A stretch of 64,000 nt of DNA from Sphingobacterium siyangense (GCF_007830445.1 NZ_VLKR01000002.1:124001-188000); one strand, 5' to 3'; positions 11,003-21,499 are shown, counted from the first letter of the stretch. Translations and numbers: made by a program. The notes: generated by a model not told the origin, from the sequence alone.

Positions 11003-11191
11003 AACGGAACTATCTATTTAATGTATATATAATAAATTGCTTGACCGGTTGTGCCGGTTTTGGAATTAAAACCCGAACCGTTTCATAAATATAAGGCTTT
11101 GTTGAAAATGACACACATTTTTCTTTTCAACATGTTTTTTGGGGGCTACCTGTTTATCGGGGCTACCTGCTTGGCACAAGGAGGAAACAAT

Positions 11192-11228
11192 ATTCATTTC
11201 CCAATCTTCGTTAGACTGGGAAATGAAT
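11192..11228 (-). terminator. Hairpin after the EamA gene
   Basis: 12-bp arms (ATTCATTTCCCA and its complement) with an inner TCT/AGA extension, just beyond the minus-strand stop at 11237. The following T-rich stretch on the minus strand is weak, so terminator function is only likely. Confidence 0.5.
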
Positions 11229-11236
11229 GGAGGTTG

Positions 11237-12106
11237 TTAAGCGCTCTTTTTACTACTGATCCAATACTGCAATAACACAGATGAAACAACCAAAAACAGT
11301 CCAACATAGAAGGATAGGTTTAATTCTCTTGCTTCATTAAGAAGTAAAAATGCAATCAAAATAGCATATACTGGCTCAAGATTTAAGCTTAAGTTCAATG
11401 TAAATGCTGATATCTTCTTTAAGATTTCTGTAAATGCGAGATAGACTCCCACAGTGCAACATAAAGATAGGATGATCAGATAGAAAATATCCAGGGCATC
11501 GGGAATGAAAGTGCTGATTGGATAGTGCTGAATGTAAAAAGGAAGTAGACATGCCAGCCCTATTGTTCCACCGATCATTTGATAATAGTTAATGCATATT
11601 GCGTTGTACTTTTTGGTCAATTTTTCATTGTGAACCGCATAGAGTGAGGCAAAAGCCGGAGAAATTATCCCTAAGACTATGCCAAGCTGGTGTGAGGTAT
11701 CGAAGTGAAATATCAGTGCTATCCCACACAACGTAAGTCCACTCAACAGAAGTTCAGACAATCTGAATTTCGTTTTATTGATCATCGGTGCAAAAATAGC
11801 GGTGAAAAAACTTGCCATACAGTAGCAGATCACGCCGATGGAAATGTTTGAATATTTGATGCTAGCATAGAATAATAGCCAGGATGCTGTCAATAGTAGC
11901 CCATTTTTTGCAATATGTAGTTTCTCTTTGAACGTAAAATCGGTAGGTATTTTATACCATTTTAGAATAAAAAATAGGATAACGGCAGCTAAAAATACAC
12001 GGTACCATGTGAGTATCCCCTCGTTGAGTGAAATCGCTTTTCCAAATACGCCAGATAGTCCCAGGCACAGCACAGCAAGGTGCAGCATGAAATATGAATG
12101 TTTCAT
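11237..12106 (-). CDS. EamA/DMT-family transporter
   Basis: About 290 residues, ten hydrophobic segments arranged as two EamA repeats (PF00892). The start is placed at the ATG at 12106 (MKHSYFMLHLAVLCLGLSG), which puts the first membrane helix at the N-terminus; the longer reading from 12133 adds a polar MDGTGRQFL. The conserved helix-9/10 block LSLNLEPVYAILIAFLLLNE is present. This is an inner-membrane drug/metabolite exporter, substrate unknown. It is a single gene. The 290 bp upstream holds no other gene. Confidence 0.87.
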   Translation of the reverse strand: MKHSYFMLHLAVLCLGLSGVFGKAISLNEGILTWYRVFLAAVILFFILKWYKIPTDFTFKEKLHIAKNGLLLTASWLLFYASIKYSNISIGVICYCMASFFTAIFAPMINKTKFRLSELLLSGLTLCGIALIFHFDTSHQLGIVLGIISPAFASLYAVHNEKLTKKYNAICINYYQMIGGTIGLACLLPFYIQHYPISTFIPDALDIFYLIILSLCCTVGVYLAFTEILKKISAFTLNLSLNLEPVYAILIAFLLLNEARELNLSFYVGLFLVVSSVLLQYWISSKKSA

Positions 12107-12330
12107 AAGAAATTGTCTTCCGGTTCCGTCCATGAAGGACGAAAGGTGTTAAATAATAAAATTGATCGTAAATAAGAAGCACAGCAAATCGGTCCATTTC
12201 TGGTATTGGGCTTCAGTAATATAGAGAAAAAATATTACGCTATTGGAGGGGGAAGACAACTCGTTCTATTCATCATATTTGTATTTACCCGAAGATAGGA
12301 AATTTTGGGCGCAGCTGCAAAAAAGGAATG

Positions 12331-12364
12331 AAAAAGCCCCTAGAAAGTCTTTGGTTCTAGGGGC
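12331..12364 (-). terminator. Intrinsic terminator of RND operon 1
   Basis: On the minus strand: 10-bp perfect stem GCCCCTAGAA/TTCTAGGGGC, 9-nt loop, then T5. It lies 33 nt after the TolC-like gene's stop and closes the adaptor-permease-TolC operon. Confidence 0.9.
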
Positions 12365-12397
12365 ATATATTTAGTCAGTTGCCTTTATTTTGTGATT

Positions 12398-13834
12398 CTA
12401 TGGCGTATTTGGCGGTAAAGTATCTGTTCCGCCACCCAGTGCACGATAAAGATCTATAGCTGCGTTGAGCTTTTCCCGTTTTACTGTAATACGTTCCAAA
12501 TCATTTTGGAGCGCATTGTTTTGGGCAGTTATCACTTCCAAATAGTTTGCCATCCCACTTTTATAAAGTAAGGCTGCATCAGCGGTGGCTTTGGCGAGGG
12601 CATTTGATTTGGCGTGGATAAGTTGCAGGCGCTGTTCCGTATGTTTGATTTTTGCCAAGGCATCAGAAACTTCTGAAACTGCAACCATAACCGACTGTTT
12701 AAACTTCAATGCTATCTTTTCGCGTTCGATGACTGATATCTCATAGTTTGTTTTTAAAGCACCTTTCTGGAAAATTGGCTGTGCAATATTCCCCGCTATT
12801 GTTTTCACAATCGAACCCGGTAGATCAAACCATTTGTTAAATTGAATGGAGTTTGTACCAATGGATGGTGTCAAGCTTAGGGAAGGGTACATCGCCGCTT
12901 TGGCGAGTCCCATTCTGCTTGTGGCAGCCACAACCGCGTATTCAGCTGCTCTGACATCTGGTCTGCGGCTCAAGAGTTCGGCCGGCACCCCTGTAGCAAG
13001 TCCGTCTCCAACAATCGTATCATCTAAACTTGCTGTACGTTGAATGCCCTGAGGGAAACTTCCGCAAAGAATGCTCAGTGCATTTTCTTCTACAGCCATG
13101 TTTTGATGGGCTAGGGGAATCAACAATTCAGCAGTTTTCTTCTGAGCTTCGGCTTGCTCCACGGCAAGCGAACTGACCAGTGATGAGTTGTATTGCAAAC
13201 GTATCATATTCAGTGTGCTGTCGCTCAATTGAACATTTCTTTGTGCAATCTTAAGCTGCTCATCCAAAGCAATCAGATTATAATAGGACTGGATGACCTG
13301 TACAATAACCCGGGTTTTCAGAGCCGATAAATTTTCCTTTTGGCCAAAAAAATTGGCCATAGATTCCTCTTTTTGCATTTTTACCTTTCCCCAGATATCG
13401 GCTTCCCAAGACAATCTGAGCGTGGCACTATAATCGTCCATATAAGGTGTCCCGATAAATTGGTCACTCAGCGAGCCATTCAAGGAGTTGCTCGATAACC
13501 AGGTTCTATTCGCTCCAACGCTTAAATCAGCTGTTGGCAGTAACCCTTTCTTAGACTGCTTGTACGCGAGTTCCAATTGTTGCATGTTGAGGAGTGCAAC
13601 ATTGACGTCTGTATTGTTGGATAATGCCTTCTCAATGAGTGAGGTCAACAAGGGATCCTGTACAAAGTTACGCCAGGATAGTTGTAGCGTATCAGATGTT
13701 ACGACAACCTCGCTGTTTTTGAAATTTTCGGGCATTGCTATCTCCTGACGTGTGTATTTTTTCCCCACGCTGCATGCGGACAACAACAGGGTAGTGCTTG
13801 CAAAAATTGTTATATAGTGATGAAATCTTTTCAT
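12398..13834 (-). CDS. RND efflux outer-membrane lipoprotein (TolC/OprM-like), operon 1
   Basis: 478 residues of the NodT/OprM type: a lipoprotein signal ending LLLSAC (lipid-modified Cys about residue 21) and two OEP (PF02321) repeats of long coiled-coil-forming helices with the marker LSRRPDVRAAEYA near the centre. It forms the outer-membrane channel that carries drugs out through the trimeric RND pump. Third gene of the operon; its ATG lies one base beyond the permease stop (13836), so translational coupling is likely. Compare the paralog at 21500-22945. Confidence 0.94.
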   Translation of the reverse strand: MKRFHHYITIFASTTLLLSACSVGKKYTRQEIAMPENFKNSEVVVTSDTLQLSWRNFVQDPLLTSLIEKALSNNTDVNVALLNMQQLELAYKQSKKGLLPTADLSVGANRTWLSSNSLNGSLSDQFIGTPYMDDYSATLRLSWEADIWGKVKMQKEESMANFFGQKENLSALKTRVIVQVIQSYYNLIALDEQLKIAQRNVQLSDSTLNMIRLQYNSSLVSSLAVEQAEAQKKTAELLIPLAHQNMAVEENALSILCGSFPQGIQRTASLDDTIVGDGLATGVPAELLSRRPDVRAAEYAVVAATSRMGLAKAAMYPSLSLTPSIGTNSIQFNKWFDLPGSIVKTIAGNIAQPIFQKGALKTNYEISVIEREKIALKFKQSVMVAVSEVSDALAKIKHTEQRLQLIHAKSNALAKATADAALLYKSGMANYLEVITAQNNALQNDLERITVKREKLNAAIDLYRALGGGTDTLPPNTP

Positions 13835-13835
13835 T

Positions 13836-16800
13836 TTAATCGTTTGTATTGTGTACTGTATTGTCCGTAAGCTTTTTACCCGAAACTTTTTCTTGCAAAT
13901 ATTGGAACACCAGGTACAGTAATGGTATAATAATTACCCCAAGGATAACACCGCTTAACATACCCATTGCTGCTCCGGTACTGATGGAATGGTTACCTGT
14001 AGCCGTTCCGCCGGTCGCAAACATCAAGGGGACCATACCCGCAATGAAAGCCAATGAAGTCATCAAGATTGGGCGTAGACGAGCTCTTGCGCCTTCTAAA
14101 GCCGAATCAATGAGTGAGGAGCCTGCTCTTCTCCGCTGTAAAGCAAATTCAACAATCAAAATGGCATTTTTTGCCAAAAGACCGATGAGCATGATCAAGC
14201 CGACCTGGACGTAGATATTGTTGTCCAATCCAATGGCACGTGTTCCTAGGAAAGAACCGATCATACCTGTTGGGATTGATAACAGGACGGCAAGGGGCAA
14301 TAAATAACTTTCATACTGTGCTGATAGTAAGAAATATACAAATAGTAAGCTTAATGCTAGGATAAGCACAGTCTGATTGCCCGAAGACTTCTCTTCCAAG
14401 CTAAGTCCCGTCCATTCGTAGCTATAGTCTCCCGGTAATTTGGTCAATACATTTTTCTCCAATGTTTCCATGATCGCACCATTACTGATACCAGGTGTAC
14501 TAACCACGTTTATCGTGAGTGAATTGTATAAATTATAACGAGTTACCGACTCAGGACCATAAACTTTACGAAGTGTAACCAAAGTGTTCACCGGAACCAT
14601 TTGGCCAAGATTATTCTTGACAAATATTTCGTTGAAGGCTTCTTTATCGGTTCTATAGATGCCATCCGCTTTAACTGCTATCCGATAGAATTTACCGAAA
14701 CGATTGAAATTCAATGATTGGTCACCCGCAAAGTAAGTTTGAACGGACGAAAGCATTTCACTGACATCTACGCCAAGTTGGGCAGCTTTGTCTTCATCTA
14801 CTTCTAACTCCATCTGTGGATAATCTGCTCTGAACATGGTATAAGCAAACTGCACCCCGGGTTGTTTCATAATCTGCGCAATAACGGAGTCGGACATTGC
14901 TTTGAGCTCTACCGGCGATTTACCAGCCCTGTCCTGCAAAACGAGTTCCGCGCCATTCATCATACCATAACCATCAACAGGAGGGGAGCGGAAGGCCATA
15001 GCGTTACCTTCTTTGACACTGGATAATTTTTGCGAGATCACTTGGTGAATCTGATCGATATCGTTCATCTCACCACGTTTCTTTTTATCTTTCAGGCGTA
15101 TAAATCCTGTTGCATAGGCTGCGCTGGAGTTGTTACCGATCATATTGAATCCAGTAATACTTGTATGGCTTTCAATAGAAGGGATATCGGCAAGTAGTTT
15201 TTCGATTTTTTCTACTGCTTTTGTGGTTCGATCAAGTCCCGTTCCTGGGGGCATTTCCAAACTGTATACAACAAAGTTATCATCCTCCATTGGTACAAAA
15301 CTTTTGGAAGTGCTTGTCATGAGGTATCCGGCAACGCCAATTGTCGCTAGGATCAAAAGTGCCGAAATCCATTTTTTCTTTGCCAGGAATTTTAATGAAC
15401 CAACGTATCGGTTGGTCATGTTTTCGAAGCCAGCATTAAACGCTTTGAAAAAACGTTGAGAAAATCCTGTTTTTGGGCTCAGCCCATCGTGATTTTCGGC
15501 GTGCGTATTTTTAAGCAATAATGCGCAGAGTGCTGGTGTTAAAGTCAAGGCATTGATCGCAGAGATCACAATGGCGATAACAAGGGTATAGGCAAACTGT
15601 TTATAAAACATGCCCGATGAACCTGTCATAAATCCAATGGGAATAAAAACTGCACACATAACCAAGGTAATGGAGATTACAGCTCCTGTGATTTCACTCA
15701 TGGCACTATGGGTAGCCTGCTTGCCGGTTAAGTTGGAAGTCTCCATCTTTCCGTGTACTGCTTCGACAACGACAATTGCATCATCGACAACGATACCAAT
15801 GGCGAGTACTAAGGCAAATAACGTCAATATATTGATGGTAAAGCCAAACACCAGCAGGAAGAAGAACGTACCTACGATAGCTACTGGTACTGCGATTGCT
15901 GGAATAATAGTCGACCGTATATCCTGTAGGAACAAAAATACAACGAGGAAAACCAATATGAAGGCTTCAATCAATGTCGAACGTACTTGTGCCGTACTTT
16001 CATCCAAGCGTTCTTTGGTACTGATCAATTTAAAAATCTTGATCCCAGGAGGGAAAGAGCGTTGCGCTATTTCAATCTGTTTGTCGATTCCGATTTCAAT
16101 TTCATTGGCGTTGGAGCCTGATGTCTGGAATATACCAATGGTAACGGTATTGAGGCCATTATTTTGCGAATTACCACTATAACTAATTGAGCCAAACTCG
16201 ATACGTGCCACATCCTTTAAGCGTACGATCTGAACGTTATTGTTTTTGACGATAATGTTTTCATACTGTTCAGGAAGGTTCTTTTTCCCTTTATAGCGTA
16301 TGACATATTCCAGTGGTGCTTTTGATTCTTCCCCTAATTTTCCAGGTGCAGATTCCAAACTTTGTTTGGAAATTGCAGCAATGACTTCTTGTGGCACAAG
16401 TCCATAACTCGCCATTTTTTGCGGATTCAACCATACACGCATCGAATAGTCTTTGGAACCGAATACCATGGCCTGACCTACCCCAGGTACACGCTTGATC
16501 TGCGGGATCAAGTTGATGTTCACATAATTCTGTAAAAATAGTTCATCATATTTTTTATTATCTTCTGTATAGATATTAAATATCATGATCATACTATTTT
16601 GTTGCTTGGAGGTCGTTAATCCCATTCGGACAACTTCCTGTGGCAGGATAGGAGTAGCCTGTTGTACTCTGTTTTGCACATTTACGGCTGCCTGATCTGG
16701 ATTTACACCTGCTTTAAAGACAATGCGTACAGAGAATGTACCGTCATTACTTGCAGTAGATGTAATGTACTCCATGTCCTCCACACCATTGATTTGCTCT

Positions 16801-16997
16801 TCAAGGGGTGTAACAACTGACCTCAATACTGTTTCGCTATTTCCTCCGGGATAGCTTCCGGTAACTTGAACCGTGGGCGGGGCGATATCCGGGAATCGCG
16901 TTTGAGGCAACCTAAAAAGACCGATGACCCCCAGTATGACAAATATGATAGATATAACAGTTGCCAAAACTGGCCTGTCAATAAATTTCTTTAACAT
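13836..16997 (-). CDS. RND efflux permease (HAE1/AcrB-like), operon 1
   Basis: 1053 residues, the usual AcrB/MexB length, with 12 predicted membrane helices and two large periplasmic loops. The N-terminus MLKKFIDRPVLATVISIIFVILG is the classical TM1. GIVVDDAIVVVEAVHGKME carries the paired aspartates of the TM4 proton relay. PILMTSLAFIAGMVPL is the TM11 marker. It exports hydrophobic or amphiphilic drugs using the proton gradient. Middle gene of the operon with the adaptor 119 nt upstream and the TolC partner directly downstream. Confidence 0.96.
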   Translation of the reverse strand: MLKKFIDRPVLATVISIIFVILGVIGLFRLPQTRFPDIAPPTVQVTGSYPGGNSETVLRSVVTPLEEQINGVEDMEYITSTASNDGTFSVRIVFKAGVNPDQAAVNVQNRVQQATPILPQEVVRMGLTTSKQQNSMIMIFNIYTEDNKKYDELFLQNYVNINLIPQIKRVPGVGQAMVFGSKDYSMRVWLNPQKMASYGLVPQEVIAAISKQSLESAPGKLGEESKAPLEYVIRYKGKKNLPEQYENIIVKNNNVQIVRLKDVARIEFGSISYSGNSQNNGLNTVTIGIFQTSGSNANEIEIGIDKQIEIAQRSFPPGIKIFKLISTKERLDESTAQVRSTLIEAFILVFLVVFLFLQDIRSTIIPAIAVPVAIVGTFFFLLVFGFTINILTLFALVLAIGIVVDDAIVVVEAVHGKMETSNLTGKQATHSAMSEITGAVISITLVMCAVFIPIGFMTGSSGMFYKQFAYTLVIAIVISAINALTLTPALCALLLKNTHAENHDGLSPKTGFSQRFFKAFNAGFENMTNRYVGSLKFLAKKKWISALLILATIGVAGYLMTSTSKSFVPMEDDNFVVYSLEMPPGTGLDRTTKAVEKIEKLLADIPSIESHTSITGFNMIGNNSSAAYATGFIRLKDKKKRGEMNDIDQIHQVISQKLSSVKEGNAMAFRSPPVDGYGMMNGAELVLQDRAGKSPVELKAMSDSVIAQIMKQPGVQFAYTMFRADYPQMELEVDEDKAAQLGVDVSEMLSSVQTYFAGDQSLNFNRFGKFYRIAVKADGIYRTDKEAFNEIFVKNNLGQMVPVNTLVTLRKVYGPESVTRYNLYNSLTINVVSTPGISNGAIMETLEKNVLTKLPGDYSYEWTGLSLEEKSSGNQTVLILALSLLFVYFLLSAQYESYLLPLAVLLSIPTGMIGSFLGTRAIGLDNNIYVQVGLIMLIGLLAKNAILIVEFALQRRRAGSSLIDSALEGARARLRPILMTSLAFIAGMVPLMFATGGTATGNHSISTGAAMGMLSGVILGVIIIPLLYLVFQYLQEKVSGKKLTDNTVHNTND

Positions 16998-17115
16998 TTT
17001 AGTTTAAATTTTATAAAGCTTTTAGTATCGTTTTTTTTTCAAAAGTGAATACTGAATGTATAGCCTTGTTGCCTTTCTTTGAGCAGTTCAGCTTTTGCTA
17101 TACCTGCTATTCTTG

Positions 17116-18234
17116 TTACATGGTGGATTTTTTAGTCGGTTGAACTTGCATTCCATCATTAAGCATGTCAATTCTATTCATAACGATTTTTTCACCAGCT
17201 GTGAGTCCCGATTTTAGTAAATAGGCGTTAGCTGTATTACCTGCAATTTCAATCTGTTTCATGGAAATTTTATTTTTCTCACCAATAACATAAACGAAAT
17301 AGCGGTCTTGAATATCCTTTACAGCGGCCATAGGTACCAACAATACGTTTTCATGCGCTTTTTTCAAGATTACTTTTGCTGAGCCACCCGAACGGAGAAT
17401 TTTTTCGGGATTGATGAAACTTGCTTTAAGTGCCATGCTTCCTGTTGTTCTGTCGATGTTACCACTAGCTAACTCTACTTTCCCCGAATGGTTGTATGCT
17501 GTTCCATCAGCCAGTAATAGCGTTGCTTGTTGATTGGATGTTTTGTTATTATGATCTTTGATAAAGGCTATAAAATCGGCCTCACTCAATGAAAAATATA
17601 CATTTACGGTATTGATTTCAGATAGCGTTGTTAAAGGTGTCGCATCTGCTGCGGTAATTAAATTTCCGATCCGATTAGGAATACGGCCGATATAACCACT
17701 CACTGGCGCATTGATCAACGTAAATTTGGCATTTATTTGAGATGAACCGAGTGCAGCTTGTGCTTGCGCTACCTGCGCTTTAGCTGCGGCATAATTGGCC
17801 TCTGCAGTTTTTAACTGTAATTCGGTATACACTTTACCCTCAACAAGTGGTTTGATTTTTTCAATCTCCAATTTCGCGTTTTGTTCTGCCGATAAAGCAG
17901 CTTGGTAAGCTGCCTTGCTGTTGTTTACTTGTTCGTTGTAGACATCAGCTTTTATTTTGAAAAGGGGTTGACCCTGGGATACATAGTCTCCTTCTTTGAC
18001 ATAAATCTGCTCGAGATACCCCGTTACCTGCGCTTTGACATCGACGTTGACGGTCCCCTCTAATGTACCAGGATATTTTTTTTCGGTCTCCGCGTGGGTA
18101 GGAGATAATTCGATAAAGTCAACAGTAACTGCCTGCTCTTGCGGTTGTTCTTGGTTGCCTCCACAGGACGATAATAATGCTGCTGCTGTAATAAGTGTAA
18201 GGAAAGGTTTTAAAGTCATCGTTCTTTGTGCCAT
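17116..18234 (-). CDS. RND efflux periplasmic adaptor (MFP), operon 1
   Basis: 372 residues with a lipoprotein signal (LLSSCGG) and the AcrA/MexA layout: barrel-sandwich half-motif (DVKAQVTGYLEQIYVKEGDYV), an alpha-hairpin region rich in Ala/Glu/Gln around 110-165, the second lipoyl half (INAPVSGYIGRIPNRIG) and beta-barrel and membrane-proximal domains. It links the permease to the outer-membrane channel. First gene of the operon. The 242 bp between it and the LytTR regulator gene (stop at 18477) has no terminator I can see, so read-through or direct control by that system is possible. Confidence 0.94.
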   Translation of the reverse strand: MAQRTMTLKPFLTLITAAALLSSCGGNQEQPQEQAVTVDFIELSPTHAETEKKYPGTLEGTVNVDVKAQVTGYLEQIYVKEGDYVSQGQPLFKIKADVYNEQVNNSKAAYQAALSAEQNAKLEIEKIKPLVEGKVYTELQLKTAEANYAAAKAQVAQAQAALGSSQINAKFTLINAPVSGYIGRIPNRIGNLITAADATPLTTLSEINTVNVYFSLSEADFIAFIKDHNNKTSNQQATLLLADGTAYNHSGKVELASGNIDRTTGSMALKASFINPEKILRSGGSAKVILKKAHENVLLVPMAAVKDIQDRYFVYVIGEKNKISMKQIEIAGNTANAYLLKSGLTAGEKIVMNRIDMLNDGMQVQPTKKSTM

Positions 18235-18476
18235 TTTATCATTTTATAATGAAACAAAGAAAAGAATTCTTTTAAGCCATAAGGCAAAGAAATCTACCGA
18301 GACGTTACAATTGCTTACTGAAACGTATCAGTGATGATCTGAATTTTACGATATTAAATGATCCGATCCAATTGTGTTGGAGATATTGGTCTTACCGATT
18401 GACATCCCCTTCTTCATCGCGAAAAACTTACTTTACCTTTCTGACGAAAAAAGGAGTAAGCGGATCAGTTTTAATA

Positions 18477-19238
18477 TTAATAGTCTAACCAATTTTTTAG
18501 CAGTTGAGCCTTTTCTCTGCTCACAAGGATTTCCACTTGATCGTTATTTTTAATTTCTATTTTTAGTTTTCCGTTGAAGTGGTTATGTAATCTTTTGATC
18601 GCATCTATATGCACAATGAATTGCCTGTTGGCGCGAAAAAATACTTTTGGATTTAATTGCTGTTCGAGTTCTTCCATTGTTTGAGGGACAATTTCGACAG
18701 TGCCACATTTGAGTTGCGCATGGGTAAGTTTAAATTCGGAGTAGAAGTATAATATCTCTTCAACAAGAACGGTTTTATAGCCGTCTTTGAATGGAATTAG
18801 AAAGCGTGAGCGAAAATCTTTCGGATAGATAAAATCCAATAAACCTTGAAGCGGTTGTTGGTGGATCTGGAGATCTTTTTGATAGTCAAGTTTTTGGATG
18901 GCGTTTTCCAGCTCTGTTTTTTCTACAGGCTTAAGCAAATAATCTATGCTATTGAATTTAAAGGCCCTCACAGCGTATTCGTCAAATGCTGTTGTAAATA
19001 TGATTGGGCAATCTATTTTTATAGTCTCTAATATTTCAAAGCTTAAACCATCGGATAGACGAATATCCATCATCACGAGGTCGGGAAGTTCATTGCCATT
19101 GAACCAGTTGATGCTATCAGCGATATTATCCAGCACATCTAAAATAACGATGGATGGCTTTATTTCCTTCAAAAGTCGTTTTAAACGATCGGCATTGAGT
19201 TTTTCGTCCTCGATGATTAATACTTTGGTTATATTCAT
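18477..19238 (-). CDS. LytTR-family response regulator
   Basis: 253 residues: receiver domain (IIEDEKLNADRL, phospho-acceptor Asp58 in VMMDIRL, conserved Lys in LLKPVEK) followed by a LytTR DNA-binding domain (FRANRQFIVHIDAIKRLHNHFNGKL). Its ATG shares one base with the kinase stop (TAATG), so the two are coupled. LytTR regulators bind short direct repeats. None was identified here. Candidate target: the neighbouring RND operon, by position only. Confidence 0.95.
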   Translation of the reverse strand: MNITKVLIIEDEKLNADRLKRLLKEIKPSIVILDVLDNIADSINWFNGNELPDLVMMDIRLSDGLSFEILETIKIDCPIIFTTAFDEYAVRAFKFNSIDYLLKPVEKTELENAIQKLDYQKDLQIHQQPLQGLLDFIYPKDFRSRFLIPFKDGYKTVLVEEILYFYSEFKLTHAQLKCGTVEIVPQTMEELEQQLNPKVFFRANRQFIVHIDAIKRLHNHFNGKLKIEIKNNDQVEILVSREKAQLLKNWLDY

Positions 19239-20341
19239 TATGCTTGCGCTAAAAGTGGGAGGATAACGTTAAATGTTTTGCCATCATTCTTTATTTGCAG
19301 TTTTAAGTTGGATAGCAAATCGTATCTCTTAATGATGTTTGAAATCCCGATTCCCGATGATTCGGATACATTCTCAATAGGGATTAATATATTTTCAACA
19401 ACAAGTTGATTCTGGGAGTTGGTGTATACCTTTATTTTCAGCGGTTTTTTCTTATTTGTCTGATTATGCTTTAATGCATTTTCTACCAATAATTGTAAGG
19501 TAAGGGGAGGTAATTGGCAATTGCGTTTGGCGGGATTGACGTTTATTTCGAAGTTTACGCCATCGCCAAATCGGTTTTTGATGAGAAATATGTATGAATT
19601 TAGAAAGTTGAGTTCTTCGTCGAGTGAGATAATGTCCTTTTTGGAATTGACAAGAAGGTAGCGATATATTTTGGAGAAGTTTTCTGCATATTCATAGCCT
19701 AATTGTTGGTCTTCGAGGATGATTTCTGAGAGCACGCTCAGGTTATTAAAGACAAAATGGGGGTCGATCTGTAATTTTAACGATTGAAGTTCTGTTTCAA
19801 GAATGACCTGATCGAGCTTTGCCGCACGCATGGACTCATTTTTCCAGTTAGTGATCAAATGACTACCAATATTGATCCCCATTATCATGAGCGCAATCAA
19901 TACACTGATTGTAATGTTTTGAATCATCCCCCTTTTTTCCTCCAAAGATGGGGCTATAGTAACATTTTGAGGTCCAAAATAATATTTTGAAATCAGGTAC
20001 TCCAGCAGTAAATTGATAAAGAGTACTGCAAAAAGGTTGATGACGGTTTCAAGTAGAAGTCGCTCTGTCGGACTATCTTTCCAAGTTAAGAACTTATTAA
20101 GCTTGTCATGGACAATGATACTAAATTCGGAAATGATAAAGCTGTAAATGATCGTAAATGTCCATTCACCGAGTATTTCGAACATATTCCGTTTAAAATA
20201 GCCATCCCAGCAACTCGAGAAAGGATCAATAATATAGGCGACGAGATAAATAAGCAGAAAGGACAGAAAGGTAAATATCAGCCTTTTTTTATTTGTACTA
20301 ATTAGAGTCTTATCGTTTTTATAGATCGCTATATCCTGCAT
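19238..20341 (-). CDS. Sensor histidine kinase, LytS/PF06580 type
   Basis: 367 residues. About four N-terminal membrane helices (20-165), then a His_kinase domain (PF06580) with the phospho-acceptor His195 in LQIDPHFVFNNLSVLSE, and a C-terminal HATPase with N-box VENALKHNQ and G-box GIGISNI. There is no extracellular sensor domain of note, so the signal may be sensed in or near the membrane. It works with the LytTR regulator that overlaps its 3' end. Upstream lies the 387-bp gap that must carry the promoter. Confidence 0.94.
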   Translation of the reverse strand: MQDIAIYKNDKTLISTNKKRLIFTFLSFLLIYLVAYIIDPFSSCWDGYFKRNMFEILGEWTFTIIYSFIISEFSIIVHDKLNKFLTWKDSPTERLLLETVINLFAVLFINLLLEYLISKYYFGPQNVTIAPSLEEKRGMIQNITISVLIALMIMGINIGSHLITNWKNESMRAAKLDQVILETELQSLKLQIDPHFVFNNLSVLSEIILEDQQLGYEYAENFSKIYRYLLVNSKKDIISLDEELNFLNSYIFLIKNRFGDGVNFEINVNPAKRNCQLPPLTLQLLVENALKHNQTNKKKPLKIKVYTNSQNQLVVENILIPIENVSESSGIGISNIIKRYDLLSNLKLQIKNDGKTFNVILPLLAQA

Positions 20342-20728
20342 TCTTTTAACTTATATGTATCGGTGAAATCTATGCAAATTTCGTAATTCCTTTTAGTATT
20401 GGACGACAAATTTCTGCTGAAGCGTATAAAGCCCCGACTGAAATATCAATTTGATGTACTCAGACGTATATTGACGAAGGCCGATAGATTATCTTGCCTT
20501 GGCATATCAGAATATAATTTTTTATGAAATTCGGATGTTCTGTTTTTTTTAATGGGTTGTAAATCTTGTTGTTATTGTTTTTTTTGTGATCTGTTGATAT
20601 AACAGTGTAAAAGAATGACTCTGGTTAAGGGGCTCGTTTTTAGCTATAAACAGAAAGGCTTGACATCGTTTCGTCAAGCCTTTCTGTTTTACTGAAGTAA
20701 CTATTTTTTCGATGTGTTATCGTGTAAA
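20342..20728. other. Non-coding gap upstream of the LytTR system
   Basis: 387 bp, strongly T-rich on the plus strand, no open frame of note. The only clear structure is the hairpin at 20648-20689. The rest presumably holds the kinase promoter on the minus strand. Confidence 0.6.
20648..20689 (-). terminator. Terminator after the DUF4822-like lipoprotein gene
   Basis: Perfect 17-bp arms (20648-20664 and 20673-20689) with an 8-nt loop and GC core AGGCTTGAC, flanked by short T-runs on both strands. It lies 39 nt past the stop at 20729. Confidence 0.8.
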
Positions 20729-21211
20729 TTATTTTGGCTCTTGATGCGTTGTTGGTGTATGGATAATATCGAAATAGATTGTTTTGTCATTCGCGTTTGG
20801 ATAAACTCTATACGTGAATTCTTTCTTCGTTAATACAGTAATATCAACCACACGAGTAAACAATGTTTCACCAGCAGCATTTTTAGCAACAATTGTTCTC
20901 GTTTTACCATCTGCAGATACGGTCCAGTCGCCGTGCATTTTGGGAGAATTGTCAAGATTGAACATTGTAAATGTACCGTCAGATTTGAAATAAGCAAATC
21001 CTACAAAATTTGACACGTTAGCATCTGTTAACACTACACTTTCTCCTTTATTATTCTTTGCGTTTGTTGTTTCCCAGGGTGTACTGGCCAATATTTCGCT
21101 TGGTGTAAGCTGTGGCTCAACAACAGTTTCGTCATCTTTACTGCAGCTCATCGCTACTAATGTGCTTAAGGCGATACATACCGCTAATACAATTTTTTTT
21201 AAATCTCTCAT
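20729..21211 (-). CDS. Lipocalin-like lipoprotein (DUF4822-like)
   Basis: About 160 residues from the ATG at 21211 (MRDLKKIVLAVCIALS). The in-frame extension to 21235 would put polar residues before the signal. Lipobox VAMSC, then an acidic linker and one beta-rich domain with ASTPWETTNAKNNKG, FAYFKSDGTFTM and HGDWTVSADGKTRTIV. This pattern matches what I remember of DUF4822 proteins, which are probably lipocalin-like barrels anchored to the outer or inner membrane. The function of the family is unknown. Single gene. Confidence 0.75.
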   Translation of the reverse strand: MRDLKKIVLAVCIALSTLVAMSCSKDDETVVEPQLTPSEILASTPWETTNAKNNKGESVVLTDANVSNFVGFAYFKSDGTFTMFNLDNSPKMHGDWTVSADGKTRTIVAKNAAGETLFTRVVDITVLTKKEFTYRVYPNANDKTIYFDIIHTPTTHQEPK

Positions 21212-21499
21212 TTTATAAAATTTATATGATGTCACAAAAATAATCGCATTGTTTCAGCTGCATTTGTCTCTTTTATTCCAAGGTTTGAAGGATTTATAAA
21301 TTGAATGAGATCGCGTTGTACAAGAAGGTTAAACAAAAGAAAAAGCTTGCTTTTAATTTGCTTTGAAGTATGCTTTACATGGAAACAAATTAAAGGTGAT
21401 GGAAGAATGCGCTTCGGATAAAAATAAAACAGGGGACCCGAAAGCCCCCCATCTACCAGATATGTATAATAAAATTAGAAAATTGCTTTTTTTACAGCA

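Noticed and set aside
11051..11275. Plus-strand open frame of 74 codons between the VOC and EamA genes
   Set aside because: It runs through the hairpin at 11192-11228 and into the EamA gene on the other strand, has no recognisable signal or domain and is best explained as chance.
15610..16182. 190-codon plus-strand frame inside RND permease 1
   Set aside because: Antisense to a conserved membrane-protein gene whose biased codons create long opposite frames; no independent features.
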